A DNA stretch of 64,000 nucleotides from Bacteroidales bacterium. GTDB taxonomy: Bacteria > Bacteroidota > Bacteroidia > Bacteroidales > GCA-2711565. The stretch lies in assembly GCA_028280405.1 (NCBI GenBank), contig JANQLW010000022.1, forward strand, positions 1 to 64,000. Direction: 5' to 3'. Below the pieces are notes generated by a model. It worked only from the letters and a program-made list of their open reading frames with translations. It searched no databases and was not told the origin of the DNA. The position numbers were made by a program, and so were the translations under genes. Positions 1 to 10,188 of this stretch are shown here, in pieces (position 1 is the first letter of the stretch; each line of letters starts with the position of its first letter).

Positions 1-50
1 GTTCACTGGCTGTAGTGATTAAGATGATTAAAGGCTTTTATTTCTGTAGA

Positions 51-184
51 ACAATAAAAGTCAATGATATAAACAGCTTAACTTAACGGCTATGGGAAGA
101 CATCCCCTACGTGTTGAATCTTTCTTTATCGTATCTTAAACGACTGGAACATTTACAATTGAGGGGATGGCTTCCCATGGCCGT
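51..184. repeat. Dispersed hairpin repeat, copy 1
   Basis: Bases 92-107 and 163-178 form an inverted repeat with 15 of 16 matches around a 55-base loop. The stem continues outward through ACGGC(T/C) on both sides. The leading segment 51-97 recurs at 24537-24581 with only a few changes, and a sister hairpin with the same core (GGGAAGCCATCC) and a 56-base loop lies at 15302-15383. This looks like a REP/MITE-like intergenic repeat family of unknown function. Confidence 0.6.
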
Positions 185-334
185 CACTGCAGTCAGTGAA
201 TACTCCATGTCATCCTAAAACAAGTTCAGGATGAGATGCCAATTTTAGTTAGAGCATAAAGGGTTTTTACCCCTCTCTCATCCTTAAATGATAAACGTTT
301 GTCTAATTTCATAATCATAATACTCCGGAAATTT

Positions 335-342
335 TAACTTTG
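335..342 (+). promoter_or_regulatory. Promoter -7 box for ggt
   Basis: TAACTTTG matches the Bacteroidetes -7 consensus TAnnTTTG and lies 79 bases before the ggt ATG. Confidence 0.5.
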
Positions 343-421
343 TATAGAATCAAAATTTTATTGGTGTAACAGTTATTTTTTTACAGCTGTTCCATCTACT
401 TGCTAACTAAACTATTATAGG

Positions 422-2110
422 ATGAAAAAACTAACTTTCCTTCTTATCTGTTTGATTTTTACTTTACAGATAATCGCTCAGGACAGAATTACCGGACGTG
501 AATTTGCTACACGCTCCGAAGTGATTGCTCAACATGGAATGGCTTGTACCAGTCAGCCACTGGCTACTCAAGTAGCATTGGATGTTTTAAAACAAGGTGG
601 AAACGCCATTGATGCTGCTATTGCTGCCAATGCCACTTTAGGTTTGATGGAACCAACAGGCAATGGTATCGGTGGTGATTTATTTGCCATCGTATGGAGT
701 GCAAAAGATCAGAAGCTGTATGGTTTAAATGCCAGTGGACGCTCTCCAAAATCATTATCTCTTGAATATTTTAAAAAGAACAATTTTAAAAGTATTCCTG
801 CTTACGGTCCGTTACCCGTAAGTGTTCCAGGATGTGTGGATGGTTGGTTTGAACTTCACAAAAAGTTTGGAAAACTTAAAATGAAAGAAATACTGAATCC
901 GGCAATAACCTATGCAAGGGAAGGTTTCCCTGTTTCAGAACTGATTGCTTATTATATGCAAAAAGGAGTTCGTTTTCAGAAAAGATATCCGAATGTAGAA
1001 AAGGTCTTTGCTCTGAATGGGCATGCACCTAAAAAAGGGGAGATTTTTAAAAACCCTGCTTTAGCAAATACACTCGAAAAAATTGCCAAAGGGGGAAGAG
1101 ATGAATTCTATAAAGGAAGTATTGCCAAAACCATTGATCAGTTCTTTAAGGAACAGGGTGGATTTTTATCCTATGAAGACATGGCTTCACATTATTCGGA
1201 ATGGGTAGAGCCAATCAGCATCAATTACAGAGGTTATGATGTTTGGGAACTTCCTCCAAACGGACAGGGAACTGCAGCTCTTCAAATCCTGAATATTATG
1301 GAAGGTTATGATGTTAAAGCCATGGGATTTGGAACTGCCGAATACATTCATCATTTTACTGAAGCTAAAAAGCTGGCTTTTGAAGACCGTGCAAAATTCT
1401 ATGCTGACCCTGCATTTAATGATCTTCCAATAGATGAATTGATTTCAAAAGAATATGCAGATAAAAGAAGAAAACTCATTAATAGCAAAAGAGCAGGTCG
1501 TTCTTATGATCCGGGAAAAATAGAAACCGGAAATACCATTTATTTAACCGTTGCCGATAAAGATGGAAATATGGTCTCGCTTATTCAAAGTAACTATAGA
1601 GGAATGGGATCTGGTATGTGCCCTCCGGGATTAGGATTTATTTTACAAGATAGAGGTGAGATGTTTAGCTTGGAAAAAGGGCATCTGAATGTTTTTGAAC
1701 CAGGAAAAAGGCCTTTCCATACCATTATTCCTGCTTTTATTACCAAAGATGGAAAACCATATATCAGTTTTGGATTAATGGGTGGCTCCATGCAACCCCA
1801 AGGTCATGCCCAAATCGTAATTAATCTTGTTGATTTCGGAATGAATTTACAGGAAGCCGGCGATGCACCACGTATCAGACATGGTGGTTCATCACAGCCA
1901 ACAGGCGAAAAAATGAAGAATGGAGGAACCCTTTACCTGGAAAGTGGAATCCATTGGGAAGAACTTCAAAAACTTATGCAAATGGGACACAAAATCCAAT
2001 GGGATCTTGGAGGTTTCGGTGGATATCAAGCCATCCTTTGGGATGAAAAAAATAAAGTTTACTACGGCGCTTCTGAAAGCAGAAAAGACGGACAAGCCGC
2101 AGGATATTAA
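422..2110 (+). CDS. ggt: Gamma-glutamyltranspeptidase
   Basis: Gamma-glutamyl hydrolase/transferase acting on glutathione and other gamma-glutamyl compounds outside the cytoplasmic membrane. The 562 residues are the usual family length. A signal peptide covers about residues 1-19 (hydrophobic core LLICLIFTLQIIAQ). The N-terminal half carries the conserved GGNAIDAAIAAN and GNGIGGD blocks. The small-subunit start is recognisable as NTIYLTVADKDGNMVSL, so the autocatalytic nucleophile is most likely Thr372. The oxyanion and glycine-rich region GLMGGSMQPQGH follows. In this family the precursor cleaves itself in front of that Thr into large and small subunits. The gene stands alone behind its own promoter. 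Periplasmic or surface salvage of amino acids from glutathione is the expected role; the exact substrate cannot be read from sequence. Confidence 0.93.
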   Translation: MKKLTFLLICLIFTLQIIAQDRITGREFATRSEVIAQHGMACTSQPLATQVALDVLKQGGNAIDAAIAANATLGLMEPTGNGIGGDLFAIVWSAKDQKLYGLNASGRSPKSLSLEYFKKNNFKSIPAYGPLPVSVPGCVDGWFELHKKFGKLKMKEILNPAITYAREGFPVSELIAYYMQKGVRFQKRYPNVEKVFALNGHAPKKGEIFKNPALANTLEKIAKGGRDEFYKGSIAKTIDQFFKEQGGFLSYEDMASHYSEWVEPISINYRGYDVWELPPNGQGTAALQILNIMEGYDVKAMGFGTAEYIHHFTEAKKLAFEDRAKFYADPAFNDLPIDELISKEYADKRRKLINSKRAGRSYDPGKIETGNTIYLTVADKDGNMVSLIQSNYRGMGSGMCPPGLGFILQDRGEMFSLEKGHLNVFEPGKRPFHTIIPAFITKDGKPYISFGLMGGSMQPQGHAQIVINLVDFGMNLQEAGDAPRIRHGGSSQPTGEKMKNGGTLYLESGIHWEELQKLMQMGHKIQWDLGGFGGYQAILWDEKNKVYYGASESRKDGQAAGY

Positions 2111-2191
2111 GACCTATTCTTACAGGGTCAAAGTCTTATTTTTCTAAAGTAGATTTAAGCCTAGATCCTTTCAGGGTTGCTTAAAATAATT

Positions 2192-2199
2192 TATATTTG
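2192..2199 (+). promoter_or_regulatory. Promoter -7 box for four-helix-bundle gene
   Basis: TATATTTG matches TAnnTTTG. It overlaps a possible upstream TTG start of the downstream frame, which argues that translation begins at the ATG at 2236 instead. Confidence 0.55.
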
Positions 2200-2235
2200 T
2201 ACATAATTGCTCTCCGTAATTATAATTACAAAATT

Positions 2236-2667
2236 ATGTTTGAAGAACCTAAAGATGAAAACATTAAGAATCTATTGATTTACAAAAAAGGAAGAGAAAT
2301 TTATGATGTGGTTTTAACTATTGCCAATCTTATACCTGAAGAAAATGATCACTTACAGGAAATAATCTCCTTGATGCTATCTGATGCTGCAAATATGAGC
2401 GTGAAAATTGCCGGAGCATATCATACTGAACTGTATGATTTAAAAATGGAAGCAGCAACGATTATTCGAAAATCTGCCCGTGATTTAGTTGCTATGTCAA
2501 ATTCTCTAAAGATGTTTGGATTTAATGAGATGGAATATTTTAGCATTGTTAGAGAATTAGTTGAAGAATATCGCCTTCTGTTTATAGACTGGATTGAAAG
2601 TTTTAATCCATGGGATTATATAATTGATGATTGGGGATTATTTAATCCTCCGGGAATAAAACCCTGA
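2236..2667 (+). CDS. Four-helix-bundle protein (23S IVS/S23-like)
   Basis: A 143-residue, mostly helical protein with four long amphipathic helices, resembling the S23/IVP family encoded by intervening sequences of 23S rRNA and scattered as orphan genes through Bacteroidetes chromosomes. The body (NLLIYKKGREIYDVVLTIAN through the RKSARDLVAMSNSLKMFG segment) fits that family; the conserved RSS/NIAEG-type loop is not obvious, so this is a diverged member. The start is set at the ATG at 2236 because an in-frame TTG at 2197 lies inside the -7 promoter box. The gene is flanked by CAGGGT/ACCCTG repeats on both sides. Function is unknown; members pentamerise and bind nucleic acid in the related Avd protein of diversity-generating retroelements. 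No such retroelement is visible here. Confidence 0.65.
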   Translation: MFEEPKDENIKNLLIYKKGREIYDVVLTIANLIPEENDHLQEIISLMLSDAANMSVKIAGAYHTELYDLKMEAATIIRKSARDLVAMSNSLKMFGFNEMEYFSIVRELVEEYRLLFIDWIESFNPWDYIIDDWGLFNPPGIKP

Positions 2668-2670
2668 AAC

Positions 2671-2736
2671 TACCCTGACAGGGTCATCAACCCTTTTTTC
2701 TATAGAAAGTTTTAGCAATGACCCTGTCAGGGTACG
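2671..2736. repeat. Paired ACCCTGACAGGGT palindromes
   Basis: ACCCTGACAGGGT near 2673 and its reverse complement ACCCTGTCAGGGT near 2721 face each other around about 35 bases. Related CAGGGT words occur upstream of the preceding gene near 2123 and 2171. It is a variant of the AACCTGACAGGTT pairs seen at 37.8, 41.3 and 43.0 kb and probably ends transcription. Confidence 0.5.
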
Positions 2737-2764
2737 GACTCATTGAAAATTTAGATTTTTTTGT

Positions 2765-2772
2765 TACTTTTG
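2765..2772 (+). promoter_or_regulatory. Promoter -7 box for ileS
   Basis: TACTTTTG matches TAnnTTTG. A TTG at 2743-2745 sits 19 bases upstream, the usual spacing for the -33 element. Confidence 0.65.
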
Positions 2773-2808
2773 CACCTCTTTAATTAATCAGTAGAAATAT
2801 CACAATCA

Positions 2809-5800
2809 ATGAGTAACAAAAAAACTAACTATCAAGAGTATAAAAAGCTTGATTTGTCAAACATTGGGAAAGAAGTAAGAAAATACTGGGAAGAAAACGG
2901 TATTTTTGAAAAGAGTTTGAAAACTCGTGAAGGCCATAAACCATTTGTGTTTTATGAAGGGCCTCCTTCGGCAAATGGAATGCCGGGTATTCACCATGTC
3001 ATGGCCAGAGCAATTAAAGATATTTTTTGTCGCTATAAAACCCTAAAAGGTTTCTACGTAAAACGTAAAGCCGGATGGGATACTCACGGACTACCTATTG
3101 AAATTTCTACTGAAAAAACACTTGGAATTACAAAAGAAGATATTGGAAAAAACATCTCGGTTGAAGATTATAATAAAGCCTGCCGTAAAGAGGTGATGAA
3201 ATATAAAGATCAATGGGATGATTTGACCAAACGTATGGGGTATTGGGTTGATCTGGATGATCCTTATATTACCTTCGAGAACAAATACATTGAAAGTGTA
3301 TGGAACCTTTTAAGTAAACTTTATGAAAAAGGATTGCTTTATAAAGGATATACCATTCAGCCTTATTCTCCTGCTGCCGGTACCGGTTTAAGTTCACACG
3401 AATTAAACATGCCGGGTTGCTACCGCAATGTAAAAGACAATACGGTAGTTGCACAATTCAAAGTGAAACAAGATGAAAAATCTGATTTCTTATTCAAAGA
3501 TACTCACGGTGATGTATTTTTCCTGGCATGGACCACTACTCCGTGGACTTTACCTTCAAACACGGCTTTAGCAGTTGGTAAAAAAATCGATTATGTAAAA
3601 GTCCAATCTTTTAATCCGTATACGCATCAACCAATAACAGTAGTTCTTGCTAAAGAATTATTTGGAAAATACTTCCCGGAAAAAAATGCAGAATTAGCAT
3701 TAGAAAATTATGAAACAGGACAAAAAGCCATTCCTTTTAAAGTAGTTGATGAATTTAAAGGAAAAGATATAGCAGGCATTCGTTATCATCAATTACTTCC
3801 TTATGCACAACCTGAAGAAGGAGATGCATTCAGAGTTTTAGTTGGAGATTTCGTAACTACAGAAGACGGTACAGGTATCGTTCACATTGCGCCTTCTTTT
3901 GGTGCAGATGACTTCAAAGTTGCCAAAGAAAACGGAATTGGCGCTTTAACTATGGTAAATAAAAAAGGCCAGTTTGTGGAAGAGATGGGAGAGTTTGCAG
4001 GTCGTTATGTGAAAAACGAATACGACCCTAATCATGATCCTAATGAAAAAGACAATGTTGATATCGACATCATTGTTAAGCTGAAAAAAGAAAATTTAGC
4101 TTTTAAAACCGAAAAATACGAACATAGTTATCCTCACTGCTGGAGAACAGATAAGCCAATTCTTTATTATCCATTGGATTCATGGTTTATTAAAACCACT
4201 GCTTTCAAAGACAAAATGATGGAGTTAAATAAAACCATCAACTGGAAACCAACAGCAACCGGTATTGGCCGTTTTGGCAACTGGCTTGAAAACCTGGTAG
4301 ACTGGAATTTATCCCGTTCACGTTATTGGGGAGTTGGACTCCCAATCTGGACTTCCGAGGATCGTGAAGAACAAATCTGCATTGGTTCTGCGAAACAATT
4401 AAAAGAAGAAATTGAGAAAGCAATAGCTGCCGGTGTAATGGATAAAAACCCTATGGGTGAGTTCAATCCGGAAGATATGTCGAAAGAAAACTATGAAACT
4501 TTCGATTTCCACCGTCCATATATTGATGAAATTGTATTGGTATCTGAAAGCGGACAAAAAATGTTCCGTGAACCGGACCTGATTGATGTTTGGTTTGATT
4601 CAGGTGCCATGCCTTATGCACAATTCCACTTCCCATTTGACAATGTAGAAGAATTTGAATCCAGTTTCCCTGCTGATTTCATTGCGGAAGGCGTTGACCA
4701 GACCCGGGGATGGTTTTTTACACTCCATGCTATTGCAGTCATGTTATTCGATTCTGTTTCTTTTAAAACTTGTGTTTCAAACGGACTTGTTCTTGATAAA
4801 AAAGGAAACAAAATGTCGAAACGTTTAGGCAATGCGGTTGATCCATTCGAAACCATTGAAACATATGGAGCGGACGCTACCCGTTGGTATATGATCACCA
4901 ATGCACAGCCCTGGGATAACCTGAAATTCAATATTGACGGAGTTGCTGAAGTAATGCGCAAATTCTTTGGTACCCTTTATAATACTTATTCTTTCTTTGC
5001 ACTTTACGCAAATATTGACGGATTCAAATATGAAGAAGAAGAGGTACCAATGGCAAACCGTCCGGAAATTGACCGTTGGATTTTATCAGAATTAAATACG
5101 CTGATCAAAGTTGTGGATGAAGCTTATAATGATTATGAACCCACAAAAGCGGGCCGTGCCATTGCAACATTTGTTGATGAACATTTGAGTAACTGGTATG
5201 TTCGTTTATGCAGAAGAAGATTCTGGAAAGGTGATTATACAGAAGATAAGATTTCTGCCTACCAAACTTTATATCGTTGTTTGGAAGTGGTTGCTCAATT
5301 GGCTTCTCCAATTGCTCCCTTCTTTACCGACAGGCTATTCATGGACTTAAATAAAGTTAGTGGCCGTCATAATGTGGAATCACTTCATTTAACAGATTTC
5401 GTTGAAGCTGATGAATCCATGATCGACAAAGATTTGGAAGAGCGTATGCAATTGGCGCAAAAAATTTCTTCTATGGTACTTTCTTTACGTAAGAAAACCA
5501 ATATCCGGGTTCGTCAGCCATTGAATAAAATCATGATTCCTGTATTGGATAAAAAATTCATGAAACAGGTTCAGGCCATTGAAAATCTGATTCTATCTGA
5601 AGTAAACATTAAAGAGATAGAATATATGACTGATGCTTCCGATATTTTAGTGAAGAAAATCAAACCTAACTTTAAAGCTTTAGGTCCGAAGTATGGTAAA
5701 ATGATGAAACAAATTGCTACAGCTATTCACCAATTCGGACAGGAAGAAATCAGTAAAATAGAAACCGAAGGTATTTACCATTTAGAAATTGACGGACAAA

Positions 5801-6183
5801 CATTGGAAATTGCTTTAAGCGATGTGGATATCATGACCGAAGATATTCCGGGATGGGTAGTTGCGAACATGGAAAGCTTAACCGTAGCTTTGGATATCAC
5901 AATCGATGAAAAATTAAGAGATGAAGGTATTGCTCGTGAGGTGATCAATCGTATTCAAAATTATCGTAAAGAACAGGAATTTGAAGTTACGGATAAGATA
6001 AATTTAAAGATTGAGAAAAACGCTGAAATAGATGAAGCGATAATTCACAATAATTCATATATTTGTTCGGAGACTTTAGCAGAATCATTAGTTTTAGTAG
6101 ATAATATTGAGGAAGAGGGAAAGACAGAGGTAGAATTGATTGATGGAATACACACCCAATTATTGATTACCAAAGCACAGTAA
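2809..6183 (+). CDS. ileS: Isoleucyl-tRNA synthetase
   Basis: Charges tRNA-Ile in the cytoplasm. The 1124-residue protein has the class I HIGH-type signature as GMPGIHHVMAR near residue 65, a long CP1 editing insert with TTTPWTLPSNTALAV, and a KMSKR signature at about residues 668-672. It ends in a long C-terminal extension instead of the short zinc-finger tail of E. coli IleRS. Length, KMSKR and the segment GTLYNTYSFFALYANIDGF are typical of the eukaryote-like type 2 enzymes. In other bacteria this type is linked with low sensitivity to mupirocin; applying that here is inference. Own promoter upstream; a DksA-like gene follows 49 bases downstream, an arrangement common in this phylum. Confidence 0.97.
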   Translation: MSNKKTNYQEYKKLDLSNIGKEVRKYWEENGIFEKSLKTREGHKPFVFYEGPPSANGMPGIHHVMARAIKDIFCRYKTLKGFYVKRKAGWDTHGLPIEISTEKTLGITKEDIGKNISVEDYNKACRKEVMKYKDQWDDLTKRMGYWVDLDDPYITFENKYIESVWNLLSKLYEKGLLYKGYTIQPYSPAAGTGLSSHELNMPGCYRNVKDNTVVAQFKVKQDEKSDFLFKDTHGDVFFLAWTTTPWTLPSNTALAVGKKIDYVKVQSFNPYTHQPITVVLAKELFGKYFPEKNAELALENYETGQKAIPFKVVDEFKGKDIAGIRYHQLLPYAQPEEGDAFRVLVGDFVTTEDGTGIVHIAPSFGADDFKVAKENGIGALTMVNKKGQFVEEMGEFAGRYVKNEYDPNHDPNEKDNVDIDIIVKLKKENLAFKTEKYEHSYPHCWRTDKPILYYPLDSWFIKTTAFKDKMMELNKTINWKPTATGIGRFGNWLENLVDWNLSRSRYWGVGLPIWTSEDREEQICIGSAKQLKEEIEKAIAAGVMDKNPMGEFNPEDMSKENYETFDFHRPYIDEIVLVSESGQKMFREPDLIDVWFDSGAMPYAQFHFPFDNVEEFESSFPADFIAEGVDQTRGWFFTLHAIAVMLFDSVSFKTCVSNGLVLDKKGNKMSKRLGNAVDPFETIETYGADATRWYMITNAQPWDNLKFNIDGVAEVMRKFFGTLYNTYSFFALYANIDGFKYEEEEVPMANRPEIDRWILSELNTLIKVVDEAYNDYEPTKAGRAIATFVDEHLSNWYVRLCRRRFWKGDYTEDKISAYQTLYRCLEVVAQLASPIAPFFTDRLFMDLNKVSGRHNVESLHLTDFVEADESMIDKDLEERMQLAQKISSMVLSLRKKTNIRVRQPLNKIMIPVLDKKFMKQVQAIENLILSEVNIKEIEYMTDASDILVKKIKPNFKALGPKYGKMMKQIATAIHQFGQEEISKIETEGIYHLEIDGQTLEIALSDVDIMTEDIPGWVVANMESLTVALDITIDEKLRDEGIAREVINRIQNYRKEQEFEVTDKINLKIEKNAEIDEAIIHNNSYICSETLAESLVLVDNIEEEGKTEVELIDGIHTQLLITKAQ

Positions 6184-6232
6184 TTCCTAAAGTATTTGAA
6201 ATAAATTAAGGTTTAACTAAATAATTAGAGCC

Positions 6233-6631
6233 ATGGAAAAAAAAGGAGCTAAAGAGGAAGCAAAAAAAACCAGATACTCTGATGAGGAATTGGAAGAATT
6301 CAAAACACTCATACAACAGAAGCTGGAGAAAGCCAGAAAGGATCTTGATCTTTTGACAGAAGCTTATACAAATCATAACGACCATGGGACTAATGATACT
6401 TCTCCAACTTTTAAGGTATTGGAAGAAGGACACAATGTTCTTTCTAAAGAAGAAAACAGTCGTTTGGCAGCTCGTCAGCAAAAGTTTATCAATAACCTTG
6501 AAAATGCATTGATCCGTATTGAAAATAAAACTTACGGCATTTGCAGGGCTACCGGGAAATTGATTTCTAAAGAAAGGTTGAGAAGTGTACCTCATGCTAC
6601 ACTCAGCATTGATGCTAAATTAAATCAGTAA
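6233..6631 (+). CDS. DksA/TraR-family regulator, zinc finger degenerate
   Basis: A 132-residue protein with a charged N-terminal coiled coil (about residues 15-50 and 75-95) followed by the conserved C-terminal block TYGICRATGKLISKERL and VPHATLS. This is the usual Bacteroidetes version of the TraR/DksA zinc-finger family, in which only one of the four zinc cysteines remains. Family members bind the secondary channel of RNA polymerase. Whether this form does so is unknown, since the metal site is missing. It sits between ileS and lspA on the same strand and ends in a hairpin with a T-tract, so it may be co-transcribed with ileS and partly terminated before lspA. Confidence 0.85.
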   Translation: MEKKGAKEEAKKTRYSDEELEEFKTLIQQKLEKARKDLDLLTEAYTNHNDHGTNDTSPTFKVLEEGHNVLSKEENSRLAARQQKFINNLENALIRIENKTYGICRATGKLISKERLRSVPHATLSIDAKLNQ

Positions 6632-6653
6632 AAAAATAATAGATCCACATATC

Positions 6654-6688
6654 AAAAAGAAGTGGCCGGCTGGTTGCTTCTTTTTATT
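6654..6688 (+). terminator. Hairpin between DksA-like gene and lspA
   Basis: AAAAAGAAG at 6654-6662 pairs with CTTCTTTTT at 6677-6685, with an inner GGCCGGC segment, and runs into a T-rich tail. It is 15 bases before lspA and could be a partial terminator. Confidence 0.6.
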
Positions 6689-6701
6689 TTAAAAAGTAAA
6701 T

Positions 6702-7325
6702 ATGCTTAAAAAATCATTAATCATCATTTTTGTCATACTCATTGCCGATCAGATTTTGAAAATCTGGATCAAAACCAATATGAGCTTAGGGCAGGAATAT
6801 CATATATTGGGAGATTGGTTCATTATTCATTTTACAGAAAATTATGGAATGGCATTCGGAATGCAGTTTGCAGGAGAATTTGGAAAGCTATTTTTAAGCA
6901 TATTCAGAATAATAGCAGTTTCTGCAATTGGATATTACCTATGGAATTTAATCAAAAAGAAAGAAAACAAAATCTTTATCATTAGCATGTCATTAATATT
7001 TACCGGAGCTTTAGGAAATATTATTGATTCGGCATTATACGGGCTCATTTTTTCCGCTAGCACTTATCAAACGGTAGCTGAATTTATGCCGGAAGCCGGT
7101 GGCTATGCAAGCTTTCTTCACGGGAAAGTGGTTGATATGTTCTATTTTCCCATTATTCAAGGATATTATCCGGATTGGTTCCCATATAAAGGAGGTGAAG
7201 AATTTATCTTCTTCAGGCCTGTATTTAATATTGCAGATTCAGCAATTACAATTGGGGTATTTCTATTGATTATTTTTCAGAAATCAATCTTTAAAAAGAA
7301 AGAAAAAGCTACGGAAACTCATTAA
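6702..7325 (+). CDS. lspA: Lipoprotein signal peptidase (signal peptidase II)
   Basis: Membrane aspartyl protease that removes signal peptides from prolipoproteins after diacylglyceryl transfer to the lipobox Cys. Four hydrophobic segments are visible (about residues 4-22, 63-83, 92-115 and 178-195). The catalytic pair appears as GNIIDS (Asp109) and FNIADS (Asp179), with the conserved HGKVVDMFYFP block between. At 207 residues it is longer than the E. coli enzyme because of the insert between the two aspartates, as is normal in Bacteroidetes. Several lipoproteins in this window (SusD, DUF4270, the 9.5, 44.9 and 45.4 kb products) would be substrates. Confidence 0.95.
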   Translation: MLKKSLIIIFVILIADQILKIWIKTNMSLGQEYHILGDWFIIHFTENYGMAFGMQFAGEFGKLFLSIFRIIAVSAIGYYLWNLIKKKENKIFIISMSLIFTGALGNIIDSALYGLIFSASTYQTVAEFMPEAGGYASFLHGKVVDMFYFPIIQGYYPDWFPYKGGEEFIFFRPVFNIADSAITIGVFLLIIFQKSIFKKKEKATETH

Positions 7326-8933
<1,608 letters not shown>

Positions 8934-8935
8934 TT

Positions 8936-9172
8936 ATGAATATTGAAATCATAACACCCGATAAAACATTATTTGAAGGAGAAGTCAATCTTGTTCAATT
9001 ACCTGGTATTGACGGATCCTTTGAAATTTTGAAAAATCACGCTCCTTTAATTTCAGTTCTGGGAAAAGGGAAGATCAAAGTCAAGATTGATGATAATCAA
9101 ACTGAATTTTTCGAAGTGAATGGGGGCGTTATTGAAGTTTTAAAAAACAAAATTCTGATACTTGCAGAATAA
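8936..9172 (+). CDS. atpC: ATP synthase F1 subunit epsilon, short form
   Basis: A 78-residue epsilon subunit made only of the N-terminal beta-sandwich (MNIEIITPDKTLFEGEV, FEILKNHAPLI and the GGVIEV strand). The C-terminal helical hairpin that inhibits ATP hydrolysis in E. coli is absent. This short form is common in Bacteroidetes, so it is not a truncation, but inhibition by epsilon extension is not expected here. It is joined to atpD by a 2-base gap and followed at once by a strong terminator. Confidence 0.95.
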   Translation: MNIEIITPDKTLFEGEVNLVQLPGIDGSFEILKNHAPLISVLGKGKIKVKIDDNQTEFFEVNGGVIEVLKNKILILAE

Positions 9173-9179
9173 ATCATAC

Positions 9180-9213
9180 AAAAAGGCTGTCCGGGTTGGA
9201 CAGCCTTTTTGTT
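9180..9213 (+). terminator. Terminator after atpC
   Basis: AAAAAGGCTGTCC and GGACAGCCTTTTT form a perfect stem with a short GGGTT-type loop and T-tract. It is also directly downstream of the convergent CDGSH gene, so it may serve both. Confidence 0.88.
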
Positions 9214-9449
9214 TACTCCATACAATTTTTATCACATATCGGTGGTGTTTTTGTTTTCTTACACATGCACCACATTACTTCCTGTTTTTTCTCAAAAGTA
9301 ATTGCACATGGCTCCGCACTTGTTCCTCTATGTGAACCATCACAAAATGGTTGGGTTGAACTATTCCCACAGGCACACCAGTAGTATTCACCGGCTTCCA
9401 TACTCATAATTTTAGATTGTACATCCTCGTTTTTAGGCTTTTCTGACAT
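9213..9449 (-). CDS. CDGSH iron-sulfur domain protein, second motif degenerate
   Basis: A 78-residue protein with two CDGSH-type motifs. The first is complete: CACGNSSTQPFCDGSH supplies three Cys and one His for a [2Fe-2S] cluster. The second reads CMCKKTKTPPICDKNC: the three Cys are present but the His ligand position and the GSH/GTH part are gone. Two-motif bacterial CDGSH proteins normally bind two clusters, so this one may bind one, or an altered second one with the extra Cys. Family members are redox or iron-sulfur sensing proteins of uncertain role. The gene lies on the opposite strand inside the split ATP synthase locus, convergent with atpC. Confidence 0.88.
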   Translation of the reverse strand: MSEKPKNEDVQSKIMSMEAGEYYWCACGNSSTQPFCDGSHRGTSAEPCAITFEKKQEVMWCMCKKTKTPPICDKNCME

Positions 9450-9489
9450 AATAAATTAAATAATAATGATTAGATTAAATAGTAGTATC

Positions 9490-9993
9490 TTAAATAACTT
9501 CTCTCATTTGAGCTTCAGCAGGAATCGACAAATGACCTTGTACCAGCAACCACTTACCCTCAATTTTATCCACAACACCCGTAAATCGAATGCCGCTATA
9601 ACTCACTGCATTTCCTTTAAATATAAAATTATAATTCATCACTAAACTAAACCAGGCAGTTGTTCCCGATTTATTTAGCCTGATCACCTGATCACTTACA
9701 TTCACATAAGTATCTTCAAAGTTCTTAAATTGAGTTTTGTAAGCGTTCTCAATTTGCTTCCATCCGGTCAATCTTTCGTTTAAATCAGTACCGATCATGG
9801 TAATGTTTTCACTCTCCGCCCAAATATGCTCAATGAATTCGAAGTTTTCCTCTTCTACCGCCATCACATATTTTTCAATAAGAGCTTTTACCTGATCCGT
9901 TTCCGCTTTAACATCAACAACTTCGCTTCCTTTATAACGACAACCGGACATTGCAAAGATAAATACTGCCAATAAAATTACAAACTTTTTCAT
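9490..9993 (-). CDS. NTF2-like (SnoaL-type) lipoprotein
   Basis: A 167-residue lipoprotein: the signal sequence ends in the lipobox FAMSGC, with Cys18 as the acylated residue. The rest has the cone-shaped NTF2-like pattern: an N-terminal helix (VKALIEKYVMAVEEENFEFI), a region with WKQIENAYKTQFKNF, then antiparallel strands ending in GVVDKIEGKWLLVQGHLSIP. This matches SnoaL-like/DUF4440 proteins, which bind small ligands; the ligand is unknown. It precedes the CDGSH gene on the same strand by about 40 bases and may share its transcript. Confidence 0.75.
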   Translation of the reverse strand: MKKFVILLAVFIFAMSGCRYKGSEVVDVKAETDQVKALIEKYVMAVEEENFEFIEHIWAESENITMIGTDLNERLTGWKQIENAYKTQFKNFEDTYVNVSDQVIRLNKSGTTAWFSLVMNYNFIFKGNAVSYSGIRFTGVVDKIEGKWLLVQGHLSIPAEAQMREVI

Positions 9994-10188
9994 AGTGTTT
10001 CCTTTCCTTTTATGATGGTTCCTTATAAATTTAAAATAATTTTAGCTATTATCCAAATGAAGATTTTATTACTGTATTGTGCTTCAATTTAAAACATATA
10101 TAGGCTTTCAAATAAATTAAAAAAGCCTTCTTTAATTCATCAATTATTTGTAAAATTGCAGATTATTTAAACAGATACTAAATAATAA

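Larger units (their letters stand above)
1..421. other. Intergenic region with hairpin repeat
   Basis: No gene is visible in this stretch. It holds a large hairpin element (about 86-184) that is partly repeated elsewhere in the window, and a -7 box just upstream of the gamma-glutamyltranspeptidase gene. The element and promoter are listed separately. Confidence 0.6.

Noticed and set aside
1920-2147. Open frame overlapping the 3' end of ggt
   Set aside because: It is a shifted frame within the strongly conserved gamma-glutamyltranspeptidase C-terminus and has no family resemblance.
2197-2235. Upstream TTG start for the first four-helix-bundle gene
   Set aside because: The TTG lies inside the -7 promoter box, so it would not be transcribed; the ATG at 2236 is used.
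9196-9384. Plus-strand frame over the CDGSH gene
   Set aside because: The minus-strand frame has an intact CDGSH motif; the plus-strand one is its shadow.
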